In this document: positions 24,176-36,066 of the stretch, in pieces | Layout of the letters: every line of letters starts with the position of its first letter | How positions within the stretch are numbered: the first letter of the stretch is position 1 | NCBI GenBank assembly: GCA_003255065.1 | Contig: QAOA01007318.1 | Location: forward strand, 62,001 to 126,000 | Source of the DNA: Cercis canadensis | Lineage: Eukaryota; Streptophyta; Magnoliopsida; Fabales; Fabaceae | Reading direction: 5' to 3' | DNA: 64,000 nt | Notes under the pieces: model-generated | Told to the model about the DNA's origin: nothing | What the model saw: the letters and a program-made list of their open reading frames with translations, nothing else | Databases searched by the model: none | Position numbers and translations under genes: made by a program

Positions 24176-26800
24176 CTAAAGTAACCAATCATCTTTCCCG
24201 GATTGCTCCAACCATGTTTGATGCACATGCGCCCAAGTGAACCACCCCGAATCCTGAAACTCATTTTTCATTCTTCTCAGAAAATTTTGAGAACTTACGG
24301 AAGATACTCAATGCATTAAAGTCTTGAAATGTACCTCTGTGCTTAATATGGCAGTGGTCACGCAACCTTGCCGGTCCTCACCTACAAAGCCAGCAAATCA
24401 GTAGCAGGTGAAGGAAAGATATGCAAAGAAAAATTAATCCAATGCTTCCATATTTTTTTTTCCAATTGTCTTAAAAGATGTCCTGCCACAGTTCCCAGTA
24501 CATTTTTTTTTTCATAAAAGGAGTCCCAGAATGTGAACAAGATATATAATAAGCTCATTTTAAGAGATATACTGAGGAGGAGGGGTGGAAAGGAAACGAG
24601 CAAAAACAATGAAAGACGAAGCTAATCTCATCTTTATTAAGTTACAAGAAAAAATGCTTACCAGATAACTCCCACTTATCAAACTTGACCAGCCATGTAT
24701 CCGAACCTATCTTTGAAGTTGATATCCCATCTACCATAACCCGATATTGTTTTCCCTCTTTGTCCCCATAGTAATTTCTCAAAACATTTACGTATTCCCT
24801 ACAAGGATGCTCAGTACCAGAGGGGTGGATAAAAGTAGCCGATGATTGCTGAAAAATTAAAGAAAGAACAGATAAATTAATTTTCAAAAGATAAACCCTT
24901 AAATGAAGACATATAAATCATGTCAAATTGAATTCATGGAATAATAAAGCACTTAGAGCAGGAAAAGAGAATATGAGAAAGGACTAAAATGCATTAGAGA
25001 TGGGATTAACCAAAGTAATGTGATGTGAGAATTTAGTTTTTGAGCAACTTATAATGGACACAACAATTAACCATGGAAATGCCTATCCCACGTTGTTGAG
25101 AACTAACTCTATTACCTTGACACAGACTATTTTAGCCAATGGTCAACAAGTTTGACAGGAATGTGAAGCATATCCATTCTAGAAAATGTCAACCCAAAAA
25201 CCAAATTGGAAGAAATTTAGACAAATATTAAAGTAGAAAAGAACGAGACTATTTGAAATAAGCAAGAGAAGGAACGCCTCCAGTGAAAAGGAGAAACAGA
25301 AATTAGGATATGTAAGAGTTAAAGATATCAGACATACACAAACTGCTTTTAGACTGGCAAGAAACACCTCGGACTTTTCAATTTCTCCGCGCCTCCACTT
25401 TTCATATAACAAATTAATTTTCACTACTTCATAACCTGGAGGTGCATCGTCAACATCTTCTGTGATGTCTGAAACATCTCTTGGAGACAGATTTGGGCCT
25501 AGGTTAAAATGACCTATGGCTTGTATAATCCCAGCTGCACATCGCTCAGTGGCATGAATTATCTTGGGATTATCTTTGGCATTTTCAGCATGCCACTGCA
25601 GCAATTCTTCTTGGGCGTTGCTTACCTACATAATGAACAAAAATGGATCCATTTAGCAAGACAACCACAAATTCTGACTAAGATAACAAGGCAAAATATG
25701 GCAACAAACAAGGTGAACCGCCTACCATAACACCATAGACTCCTGGAATGCTGAATAGCTCGGCATCGTTTCCGGAGTCACCACAAACAAGCGTGTTAAC
25801 AGGGCGCTTCCCCTCGGTCTCAAATTTTTTAAGCAGGTAGGCAAGAGCTTGACCTTTGCCAGCACCTTTTGGTAATATATCCAAATCAATTCCTCCACTA
25901 TAAATTATTTTAACATCCAACTGGCCAAAAATGAAGTATTGTTATGGAACTAAAGACAATATTCATTTATACAGGATGATATCAGAAACAGCAATTTCTT
26001 CATAATACATACACAATTTTTTAATGAGAAGTGAGGATTCTGGTATTGGTGAACAAACCAGTTGGTATGGAGGAGTTATATCTTACCCTACGCTTTTCCA
26101 AACTCTTGGAAAGAGCCTCTATCACATGCTGAGCCCGATCTTTCTTGACATAAAAGCTAATTTTGTGAGCTCGTTGTTCTGTTTCTGCCTGCACTAGCAG
26201 TTATTCAAGATAGGAACTCCATCAATTGTCAAATCATTTTAGGATGCTTTCTCAAAGAATTTATGTCAAAGAAGCTAATAGGTCATGCTAAAAGCCCTCA
26301 GCTGAACCACAGAGAGCAAGTAACCAATGGCTGAGATCACCTAGAAATCATACCTGACGAGTAAGTTCAGGAAATTTGCTTGCTTCCTCCGTGACTATGT
26401 TCCTGTCCCATTTCTGATTCAAAAATTCAACCCATCCATCATCTGGCACCATTGATTTCCCATAAGTTATCTCAGTTCCCACAGACATTATGGTTATATC
26501 TGGAGTTAACATAGGTTTCTCTTTCCTCAATTGTTTGTAGAGTGTAGGTGACCTTCCAGTTGAGAAAACTAGCAGAGAATCATGACGATAATGGGCTTCC
26601 CAAAGAGCATTAAACCTGAGAATGGAAAGATTCTCAGGATCATGATGATCAACCTGCAAAAGAAAGCATACTCACCAATTAAGTCACCTCAGAAACATCA
26701 AAAGTATCAGAGCTACAAAGACAGGCAACTATAAACTTACCATTGTGTGATCAAGATCTGAAACAATCATGAGACGTGCAGAAGATTTCAGTCTATCCAT
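24176..26800 (-). CDS. SPP: Sucrose-6-phosphate phosphatase
   Basis: Eight coding exons: 26800-26741, 26653-26354, 26188-26087, 25920-25726, 25625-25338, 24848-24662, 24381-24335, 24253-24176. They give 418 residues, the usual SPP length. It removes phosphate from sucrose-6-phosphate, the last step of cytosolic sucrose synthesis after sucrose-phosphate synthase. HAD-superfamily motifs are intact: DLDHT (15-19, nucleophile D15, acid/base D17), STGRS (51-55), K172 in [11 protein letters not shown], and GDSGND (201-206). The C-terminal domain ends with the plant SPP signature [11 protein letters not shown] and a KDDWLL stop. A non-coding first exon ends near 27793 (donor GGGTAAT on the minus strand), so a roughly 970-base intron sits in the 5' UTR; the ATG lies 27 bases into the second exon. 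Confidence 0.95.
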
Positions 26801-26826
26801 GATAGCAAATCCCCAATTTGGTCCCT

Positions 26827-27950
26827 GTAAATACAAAGCTTCAGCATACATGTACAAGCATACAAGCATGAAGACTTGCTAACATAGTACCAAAAAATTA
26901 ACTTTAAGCAAGATTGCATCAACATTTTATCAGGTGCTTTCCTGAACAGACAAGCATACTTCGTATAATTAAATCAAATTAGTAACCAGTCACCAAATAT
27001 GATTGCTATTAACGTAGTTAATATGCTTGCAAACGCCTTATTTTTCCCTCTTCATAATGTAACTCCAATCCTTTATCTGACATAGTATCGGCATCATTTA
27101 TCAAAAAATGGTGACAACTACGTTTCTGTTTGATTCTGGACCAAATAAGCATAAGAATCCTTTCTCTGCAAAAGATAATTTATCTGACAACTTATTTAAT
27201 AAAATGAACAATACTGAATTTTTGAAGCATAACAAAATTGCGACCTTATCAATATTACCAACAATTGGCCAATACTTTCTTTAGATACTGAAGCATGGAC
27301 AGCGCAACGCCTCTAGCACCCAAAAAAAATAAAGGTGCATAAATATACAATATAAGATCATTGACCTAAAGCAATAAAATGCAAGGAAATTGTTTCGATT
27401 TTGACTTGTGAGGATTGAACTAATACGGTAGAGGACCAAATATGTATGTAGAAAATGGAAAGGTCAAGGACAAAATAACCTACTAAACTGCACCGAAGCT
27501 AGTATAACGCTAACGGGAAGTAATACTCCGAAAACTTTTATTCCTACAAAAAGAGAAAGTCCTAGAAAATCTGAAGGCAGAATTCAATTTCCAAATCACT
27601 TGGTTTACTCACACTTTCCCGGGAACCAAACAGGGATGTAGAGAGTGAAATAATCATACAAATTGGGAAAGTACTGGAACCGATCAAAGTGAAGTTCCAA
27701 AGTCAGCAGCGAATGAAAATGGATGCCGTAAATTCGATGATAAAACAATCGTCAAATGAATTTGCAGACGTAGAAGATAGATGAATATTACCCGTATATG
27801 AGTGGCTGAGAAATTTGTGAAGAGGAACCAGTTAGGGAAGTTTGGATTACAGTGAAATTAAAAGAATGTGAAAGAGTGTAATTGAGAGGTGGAAGATAAA
27901 CAGGGCAGGGATAAAGCGAAATGGAAGAATCGGATCCAAATTCGTTGGCG
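26827..27950 (-). other. SPP 5' UTR intron, leader exon and promoter edge
   Basis: On the minus strand, TTTACAG at about 26827 is the acceptor for the start-codon exon. A matching donor (CGG|GTAATAT) lies near 27792. The sequence between has no coding features. The leader exon probably lies between about 27793 and 27930. Confidence 0.55.
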
Positions 27951-28177
27951 CTTCTTTTGTGGGCAGTGATGTGAGACTAGCGGCACACATAATAATAATA
28001 AAAAAAAAAAAAAAAACTGAAGATAAATTTTCTTTTAAAGAAAAAGAACAAATCTTCTCGTGTCCTTAGTACGCATGGGGAGGGGCGCGAGAGGATGAGG
28101 GGCTACTGTCTGAAGTTGGCGGAGGTGAGAGATGAGTCATGAGCGAGATTGGTGGGGTCCAACTACCGGAACGTCGG

Positions 28178-29022
28178 TAGGGATAGCAATTTGCTCTAGA
28201 CCCAATGGGCCCCGATTTTTTTACCCATTCGGGTATGGGTATGGGGATGGGGATGGGTAATTTTATGGGTAATTTGATAGGGGCGGGTCTGGAGATGGGG
28301 AAGCCCTGCCCCACCCCGCCCCGCTCCGCACTGCATATAAATAATATATATATATATATAATACATTACATAAATTTTTTTAAAAAAATTTCTTCACAAA
28401 ACGGCGTCATTATGACTTAAGATTTTCCCACACTAAATCACCAACACACTGACCTGACCCTACCTCCTTCAATCCCTCGACCTTGAGTTCTATTTTCTCC
28501 AAACCTAAATTTTTTTTCTTTTTTTTTTTTGTTAGTTTTGTAGAATATGGAGAGTGGTTCAACTTCAACCAACATTAGAACTTCATAAATTGTACTTATT
28601 TTAATTGCTTGGAGCCTTTTGTACTTATTATGATTTCTTATTGACTTTTATAATTGTTTAAGAACAATTTTTATAATTTTGTTTGAATATTATTTATGTT
28701 ATTGTTGTTGCTTGAGGATATCTTGAATTCTTGATAATGTTATTTGAGCATTATTTATATTATCTTGTTCGATTAAACTTGAATTTTAATTAGAAATCGT
28801 GATCGATAGATTAAACTTGTAAATTGTGTATATTTAAAAAAAGTATGGTTGTATGGGTAAATGGGACGGGACATAGGGCAGATGGGATTTAGTGGGGCGG
28901 GAATGGAGATGCTGAAAAATCCCCGTCGGGGATGGGTCCGAGGATGGGGCATCCCCATGCCCTTCGGGGATGGGGACGGGGACTGCTTGCCTCGCCCCAT
29001 CCCCGCCCCATTGCCATCCCTA
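28178..29022. mobile_element. Non-autonomous hAT-like element with 8-bp TSD
   Basis: The left end TAGGGATAGCAA and the right end TTGCCATCCCTA form terminal inverted repeats. Both continue into GGGGATGGGG-rich subterminal repeats that are inverted relative to each other. Flanks are AACGTCGG (28170-28177) and AACGTTGG (29023-29030), an 8-bp target duplication with one transition. Length is 845 bp and there is no transposase. Eight-base duplications and a TAGGGATGGCAA-type terminus are typical of plant hAT elements. Confidence 0.82.
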
Positions 29023-29030
29023 AACGTTGG

Positions 29031-30138
29031 GGCCCATTAGCAACTTTGTCCACAAGAATATTAGTTACCTAGCAAATCAAGCCAATGGGTTGTACTGTAA
29101 CGTAAACAGAGAAAAGGCTTGCCTTCCTTTTTTTTTTTTTTTTTAATATATATAGAGAGGAAATATTACATAATAATATATATTTATATATTTTTTAGAA
29201 ATTTTTATATGAAAATGCACAAATATTTAAGTTATTAAATAATAACATTATAAATTAATAAAGCAAACATATCAAAATTTAATCTTGAGTCTTTAAAATC
29301 TCTCAAAACCTTAAAGACTTTATCTTCTCTTGTTTTCCAAATTTTCATTTTCGGTTATAGACAAAAAGAAAATTTAATAAATATTAGCATATTCCTAGGA
29401 ATTTTGGTAGAAAAATAATAGCATATTCGTCGAGGATTGAGGAATCTATAGAAATCTCTTTCTTTTTTCCTTTTTAAAAAAATAGTTTTTGTGAAATCTG
29501 TAGGATTTTTAATTTTATAGTGACTTCTCTGGTTTCTATTTTTCCAACGTTCATCACTTCATACATGATCCACCAGGACCGGTGATGTGTGCTATATTCG
29601 GCCTTTGGGCCGGTTTTCTAGAAAATGACCCACGAGACCGCCTTGGAGAGCCTTTTCAATTTAGATGGCGCCAGAGAGAGCTGGGCCTACAAAGCCCAAA
29701 TTTTATTCAGACTATTTACTTATCTTTCCATATATTTAAGCCGAAGTTTTATCAGAATATGTCTTAAACAAGTCAAAATTTTCAGCCAAAAAGAACATAA
29801 AATTTTTCAGCTAGTGCCTAACACATGATTAAAATACTTTTAGATATTATATAATTATGTTGTTTATATATGTAATTAATTATATATAAATAAAATAATC
29901 AAATAAAATATTAAAAATATTTTGATAATTTTTTATATACTTTTTAGTTATAGTTTGATAATTTTATCCTATAAAAAAAAACTTACTTATATATAAAGTT
30001 TGAATTTTTTTTTGAGCTTAACTGTTATTTTCAACAATTTATAGTTAAATAATACTAAGATCATTTTTAAAATTTATAGATTTTATATTTAAATTCAGAA
30101 TTCAACCAAAATATATAAAAAAAAATTAATTTTGGAAA
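29031..30138. other. AT-rich intergenic region upstream of CRTISO
   Basis: No gene was recognised. A poly-T tract lies near 29130-29145. A GC-richer patch at 29570-29700 has no recognisable protein. The last part should contain the CRTISO promoter. Confidence 0.5.
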
Positions 30139-30420
30139 TTGGGGACCTTTCACGGTTTCATCCCTTTTATCCAACAAACACAGGCGCGTAATTTATGGAC
30201 TTGCCGTCAAGTCATTTTATCTGGTAAAATGCCGTTAAGTCATTTGAAAGAGAATGTTTATTTGTCGGATCTCCTACAGGAATCAATTTATATGGGAGTG
30301 GAATCCTCACCATTGGGACACTATGCTATCCCCACTACCACTACAAAAGCACCATCTCTATTTCCCCCCTTAGAGCAACCTAACAAATATGCTCAATTCC
30401 CCCTTGCTCTCCATGCCTGA
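30139..30420 (+). other. Upstream ORF overlapping the CRTISO start
   Basis: A 93-codon frame, offset by one base from the CRTISO frame, overlaps its start codon by 32 bases. If transcription starts upstream of 30139 it would act as an overlapping uORF. The encoded peptide resembles nothing known. It could equally be untranscribed promoter. Confidence 0.25.
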
Positions 30421-33400
30421 ACATGGGTTTGGTTGCAAAACTGCCAATTATGCCTCTCATATTCTCAGTCACCATCAGAACCAGAAGTTGAACCGCTTGG
30501 TTGGTCAAAACATTCTTAACTTCAATCAGAACTTGCTCAGTGATTTCAACCCAAAGTTTGCAAGAACCGTTTGCAAATGCGGTGGAATTGTATCTGGCAT
30601 TTACACTGCTCCAAATTATGGTGATTCAAGAACCAAGATTTCTGCGAGAAAATTTATAGCTGGTGATCCTCTTAAAGTTTCCAACTTTAGCTGCGACAAG
30701 CTGGGTTCTGGAGAGTTACGGGCCAACCTAAGAAAAGGAGGATTGACGGTGTGGTCAAAAGCGGCGCTGAATGTGGAAAAAGTGGTGGAGAGTGAAGGAG
30801 GTGGAGGGAGAGGTGTGAATACGAATAAAGACTTCGATGCCATTATTATTGGGTCTGGGATTGGAGGATTGGTTGCAGCGACCCAGCTGGCGGTGAAGGG
30901 TGCAAGAGTTTTGGTTTTGGAGAAGTACGTAATTCCTGGTGGAAGCTCCGGGTTTTACCAGAGGGATGGCTATACTTTTGATGTTGGGTCTTCTGTCATG
31001 TTTGGTTTCAGTGACAAGGTCAGTTTTTTGGCTAAACTTTTGTTCTGCTACTTTCACTGCTATTTCTTCATTATATGAAAGTTCAGTCCTACAAATGTTT
31101 TACCATGAATTAAGAGTGTAAGGGAATATATTTCTTCTATGAAGCATTCCATGAGGTGCTTTATAGAAGGTTTGATGATAAGATCAATCAAACTTAGGAT
31201 AATCATAGTTTGCTAATTTATGAATAATTTCTTAGCTCATAATAACTTTGGGCCTTTAACTTTTATTGTCATTGCATAGTTTGTTTACCCGTCCCAACCA
31301 TTATGTTCCCTTCAGCTAATTGTGTTGGAATGACACTCTTCCTAAGATCATTAACATTGTGTACCTTAAATTTGGGCAGGGTAATCTTAATCTGATAACA
31401 CAAGCGTTGGCAGCAGTTGGTTGTCAGATGCAGGTGATACCTGATCCAACAACTGTCCATTTTCATCTACCCAATAACCTTTCTGTCCAGGTGCACAGAG
31501 AATATAATGAATTCATTGAAGAATTAACCAGTAACTTTTCCCATGAAAAGGAGGGTATCCTCAAGTTCTACGGTGAATGCTGGAAGGTTTGTCTTAACTG
31601 AGGTGACTGCAGCTCCCCTTAGGCATTTTTTCCTTCTACTTGTAATTCATTATTAAGAACTTATATACGTGATGTTTAGATTTTCAATGCCTTGAATTCA
31701 TTGGAACTGAAGTCACTTGAGGAGCCACTCTACCTTTTTGGACAGTTTTTCCAGAAGCCGCTTGAATGCTTGACACTAGGTACTTTAATAAATTGTCTGT
31801 TAGAAAATTATGAAAATCAAATCCTAAATTTCTCATTTGGCCATCGATTTCTCCCCTTTTCCCATTTGATTATTCTATCAATACTTTCTGATGTTTTGGC
31901 CATCGATTTCTTTGATGATGTCATCATTTGGCAGCCTATTATTTACCACAAAATGCTGGAGACATAGCTCGAAAGTACATTAAAGATCCACGGTTGTTGT
32001 CTTTCATAGATGCAGAGGTGCAACAACTTGCTTGATCTAGTCAGAAGTTCAATAAATTATTAATTCATTCAATTTATTGGCATGATATGTTGTTCACCCA
32101 TTAAAATTTCTGTGGTATTCTTTCAGTGTTTTATAGTGAGCACAGTCAACGCTTTGCAGACACCCATGATCAATGCAAGCATGGTACTTTGTTCAATTTG
32201 TTTTTTGCATTAAATTGGACATTTTCTGTTTGAGCAATGCCTTTATACTTTTAAAAGTGTTTGTGTCGTCCTTGCCTATGTTGGTGCTGGTTGCAATGGA
32301 TGGAAAAAGAATGTATTGACTACTTAGCAAAAAGTAGAACTGAGTAGAAATTGAGTCAGCTTTTATCCCATCCGGTCCTAGTAAATTTGCAAATGCTATA
32401 AATCAGCTACATATCAATTCGAACAGTATATAATCCTACATTATTCCAAATGTGTCAATGTCATCATTGCATTAGTTCTCATATTTCTGAGCTGTTATTT
32501 TTCCGTCTCCCATAACTGATGCTTAAAATTAAAGGATGGAAGGATGATACTGAAACACCTATGGAAGTGTAGGCCTTACGCAGCTTGAATTAAAATTTTG
32601 CTGACCAAATCGAAACATTACTGTAAAGTATAAGGGTCAGATGTATGTTGCGCTTCTCTTTCCTCCTCCCTTGCTTGACTAACCCTTAAATTTTTTGCAC
32701 CAGGTTCTGTGTGACAGACATTTTGGTGGGATTAACTACCCTGTTGGGGGTATTGGAGGGATTGCAAAGTCCTTAGCAAAAGGTCTAGTAGATAAGGGCA
32801 GTGAGATACTCTACAGGGCAAATGTCACTGGCATTATAGTCGAGCAGGGAAAAGCTGTAAGTGAGACAATAGTTCTGAAACAAGGATACTGTACTCAGAA
32901 GAGATGTATTTTGTTGCTCAAGGATTATGGTCTCCTTTTTGCAGGTAGGAGTGAGGCTTTCCAATGGCAGGGAGTTATTTGCCAAAACCATAGTATCAAA
33001 TGCTACCAGATGGGATACCTTCGGTTGGTTTCAAAGATAGACTTTTGAAAAAAATATATTTTCTTTTCTTCAAATCATTATCTTTTAGTCTCTTGTGCTT
33101 CCTTCATTAGTTCTCTTAGTGATAGTTACAAAATGTGACACTTCAGGAAAGTTGTTAAAGGGAGAAGCCATTCCAAAAGAGGAACAGAACTTTCAGAAAG
33201 TTTATGTTAAAGCTCCATCTTTTCTTTCAATTCACATGGGGGTTAAAGCAGAGGTTCTGCCACCAGATACAGATTGCCATCATTTCGTGCTTGAGGTAAT
33301 TGAAAATTTGATCAACTCGATTTCTTAATAGTTTATGTGCCTATGAATGGGTAATAATCAACTTTATTTGTTTCCATCGTTGCCTTATGGCACTTCTCTA

Positions 33401-35278
33401 GAGTGACTGGACTACATTGGAGGAGCCATATGGGAGTATATTTTTAAGTATACCAACTGTTCTTGACCCATCATTGGCTCCGGAAGGCTGTCATATTCTT
33501 CACATATTCACAACTTCTTCCATTGAGGACTGGGAGGTAGGCAACACTTAGTACTGACAAAATAAAATTGGATGTTTGCATCTTATGCGGTTCTATGATT
33601 TAAGAAACTGCTGCAATTTGCCAGTGCTCCTACTTGATTTTCATGCTGATAAACATATGAAATAATTTTTAAATGCCAAATGTGTTGGTTTTTGCTGCAC
33701 CAGGGACTCTCAAGAGCGGAATATGACGCAAAGAAGCAGCTTGTGGCTGATGAAATCATAAGCAGATTAGAGAAGAAATTGTTCCCTGGTCTCAGATCGT
33801 CCATTGACTTCATGGAGGTAGGAGTTATGACACCTCATCCTACTGGACAGTGTTGCATAAACTCCTTACATTGTGAAATTCAAACTGAAATAACTTACAA
33901 TAGTGTGGCTGCATGTTTATAAGCTCTGCCTAAGGGCATAGACACACATTTTCAGTCTGGTTTGGTTGGAAGATTTTAATTTTTAAATTTTAATAAATTT
34001 GTGCCGTGGTAGTGATTTACTCAGATTCTTAGGGTCTCTGTGGATCTATATTGTGCATTATTATGTGTATATATTTATTGAATATTGCAGATCTGATATA
34101 TGGAACAATATTTTGTGTTATAGTTTTTAAGTAATTTGCTTTGCCTTTTGATGCAAGCAATGAAATCAAGATATGTTTCTCCAATAATCTCTGATATGAT
34201 TACGTCCTATTTTAGTACATCTGAATCTACATTCTTTTAAGGTGAAAACAATGATATGGAGAACAAAGGTTTCTGAAAAAAAAAAATTATTGCATTTTTT
34301 TCTTGAAATATGCCCAAAACAATGGTGCTTTTTACCTTGTTATTGTATTTAATGTGTGTACAACCAAAAAAAATTAGGACTAGTTTCTAAGCAAATAATT
34401 CTATAAAAGGAAAAAGGCAGACTATTTCTACATGGCACATGCCAACTATTATGCAATAGCACTGAGTTATCTGTTTACATTGATGAAAATATTTCTTAGT
34501 AATGCTTTACTCTTGTTTAGGATTTCTTTTGGCCCTGTGGTTCTGAAATTTTAAGCCATTGTAGGTAGGGTCACCAAAGACACATCGAAGATACCTAGCT
34601 CGTGATGAGGGCACGTATGGACCTATGCCCCGCAGAATTCCAAAGGGATTATTGGGAATGCCATTTAATACCACAGTAAGTTTACTTCCTTGAACTAATC
34701 ATCAGTTTCAGTTTTAAACATTTTGTTATGCTTATGGACATACTGAATAAAGTGAATCACATATTAATGAAACCTTCAGGGTGTAGATGGTCTTTACTGT
34801 GTTGGTGATAGCTGCTTCCCTGGACAAGGTGTTATAGCAGTAGCCTTTTCAGGAGTAATGTGCGCTCACCGAGTAGCTGCAGATATTGGTAAGCTGGATG
34901 TTTCCTTTCAAATGTACAATGGACTAGACATAGGCTGGAAATGGAAATGTTTTGCCGATCTTCTATTTTGCCTTAATGTCAGTTAATCGTAGAATTTACT
35001 TTGTCAGTTTTCTCATACTTGAACATAATACTAGAATAGATAATGGAACCGACCGGGATGAAATTTGTCTAGTTGCTATTTGTGAATTATGAGAGATCAT
35101 GGTATACAATACTGTTAGAAATAGTTGAATGAAGTCAAAGATTATTATTTAGCTTGGATTATTTTACCTCTGTCCATTTGTCCTGAATCTTTCCTTAAAA
35201 ACAGGTCTAGAGAAGAAGTCACCAGTATTGGATGCCATGCTTCTTCGCTTACTTGGTTGGTTGCGGACACTGGCATGA
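30389..35278 (+). CDS. CRTISO: Carotenoid isomerase (prolycopene isomerase), chloroplastic
   Basis: Thirteen exons: 30389-31018, 31380-31586, 31680-31779, 31935-32017, 32127-32183, 32704-32856, 32945-33023, 33147-33295, 33402-33536, 33704-33817, 34565-34675, 34780-34888, 35205-35278. The total is 2001 nt, 666 residues. The enzyme converts poly-cis prolycopene to all-trans lycopene in plastids, with FAD. The dinucleotide-binding motif GSGIGG is at 155-160, followed by [17 protein letters not shown]. Other hallmarks are [41 protein letters not shown] and the C-terminal [20 protein letters not shown]. The first about 145 residues are poorly conserved and would include the transit peptide. The protein is about 50-70 residues longer than the Arabidopsis and tomato enzymes, all of it N-terminal; Met9 (30413) is another possible start. 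Conserved coding begins near residue 148, so identity is not in doubt. Confidence 0.96.
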
Positions 35279-36066
35279 GATGAGATTTATATATACACTA
35301 GATGCAGCGTTATCATCCTTCAGCAGAAGAAGCACTGCTTTGGTTACAGACTTGCTCTACTTGTAATTGAGGTATAAACTTGATTTCTGCCCACAAGTGT
35401 CTCTCAAGTTGAGTCCATTGCAATGCCATCTGCAGATAGACTCTCCACGATCTATGTACAATATTTCCCTGCTTATCCTGGTGTTGACTTTTTCTCCTCT
35501 TTCATTTCCTTCTTTTTTTTCCCTGTATGTAGTTAAATATAAACTATAACTGGTCACTCTGTAACTAATTTATTTTCTTTTTCTTTTTTTCTTTCGTTGT
35601 GACAATTATACCAAGATTTTCCTGCTCTACGTTATATCCAATTATCCATAATGCATATAAGTGGATTAGAGAATCATTCTGATTACAATAGTTATGACCT
35701 TTGGTCAATTAAAGTTCAACACAAGATTCTAATCTAATAAGAAAGAGTGGCTCTCAATTTGAGTTAGATAATTTCAAAATTACATCTCATAAATTCTCCT
35801 GACAGTGACACCGACAGGTACGCCTATGATAACATTCTAGCATGCTTTTTGGTGTTTCAACATGCTGAATGAAATGAAATACAATATAGAGAAGATATTG
35901 GGCCGAAAAAAAAACAAAAAGAAAAAACTAGTAGTTCCAGCCCATCGATTCTAGGTGTCTATTGGTCCACCTTAAGCAAAGCCTTCATTCAATTCAATGT
36001 CACTTGTTCAAAGTTCAAACAGTGGAAGAAAATTTAAAAGCCAGGCTTGTTGTGACCTTGACATTT
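35279..36066. other. Convergent 3' flanks of CRTISO and ABCG22
   Basis: The stop codons of the two convergent genes are 788 bp apart. Pyrimidine-rich 3' UTR-like sequence follows CRTISO to about 35600. No other gene is seen. Confidence 0.6.

Noticed and set aside
28205-28314. ORFs made of repeated GMG or PIP units
   Set aside because: They are translations of the GGGGATGGG arrays at the end of the hAT-like element.
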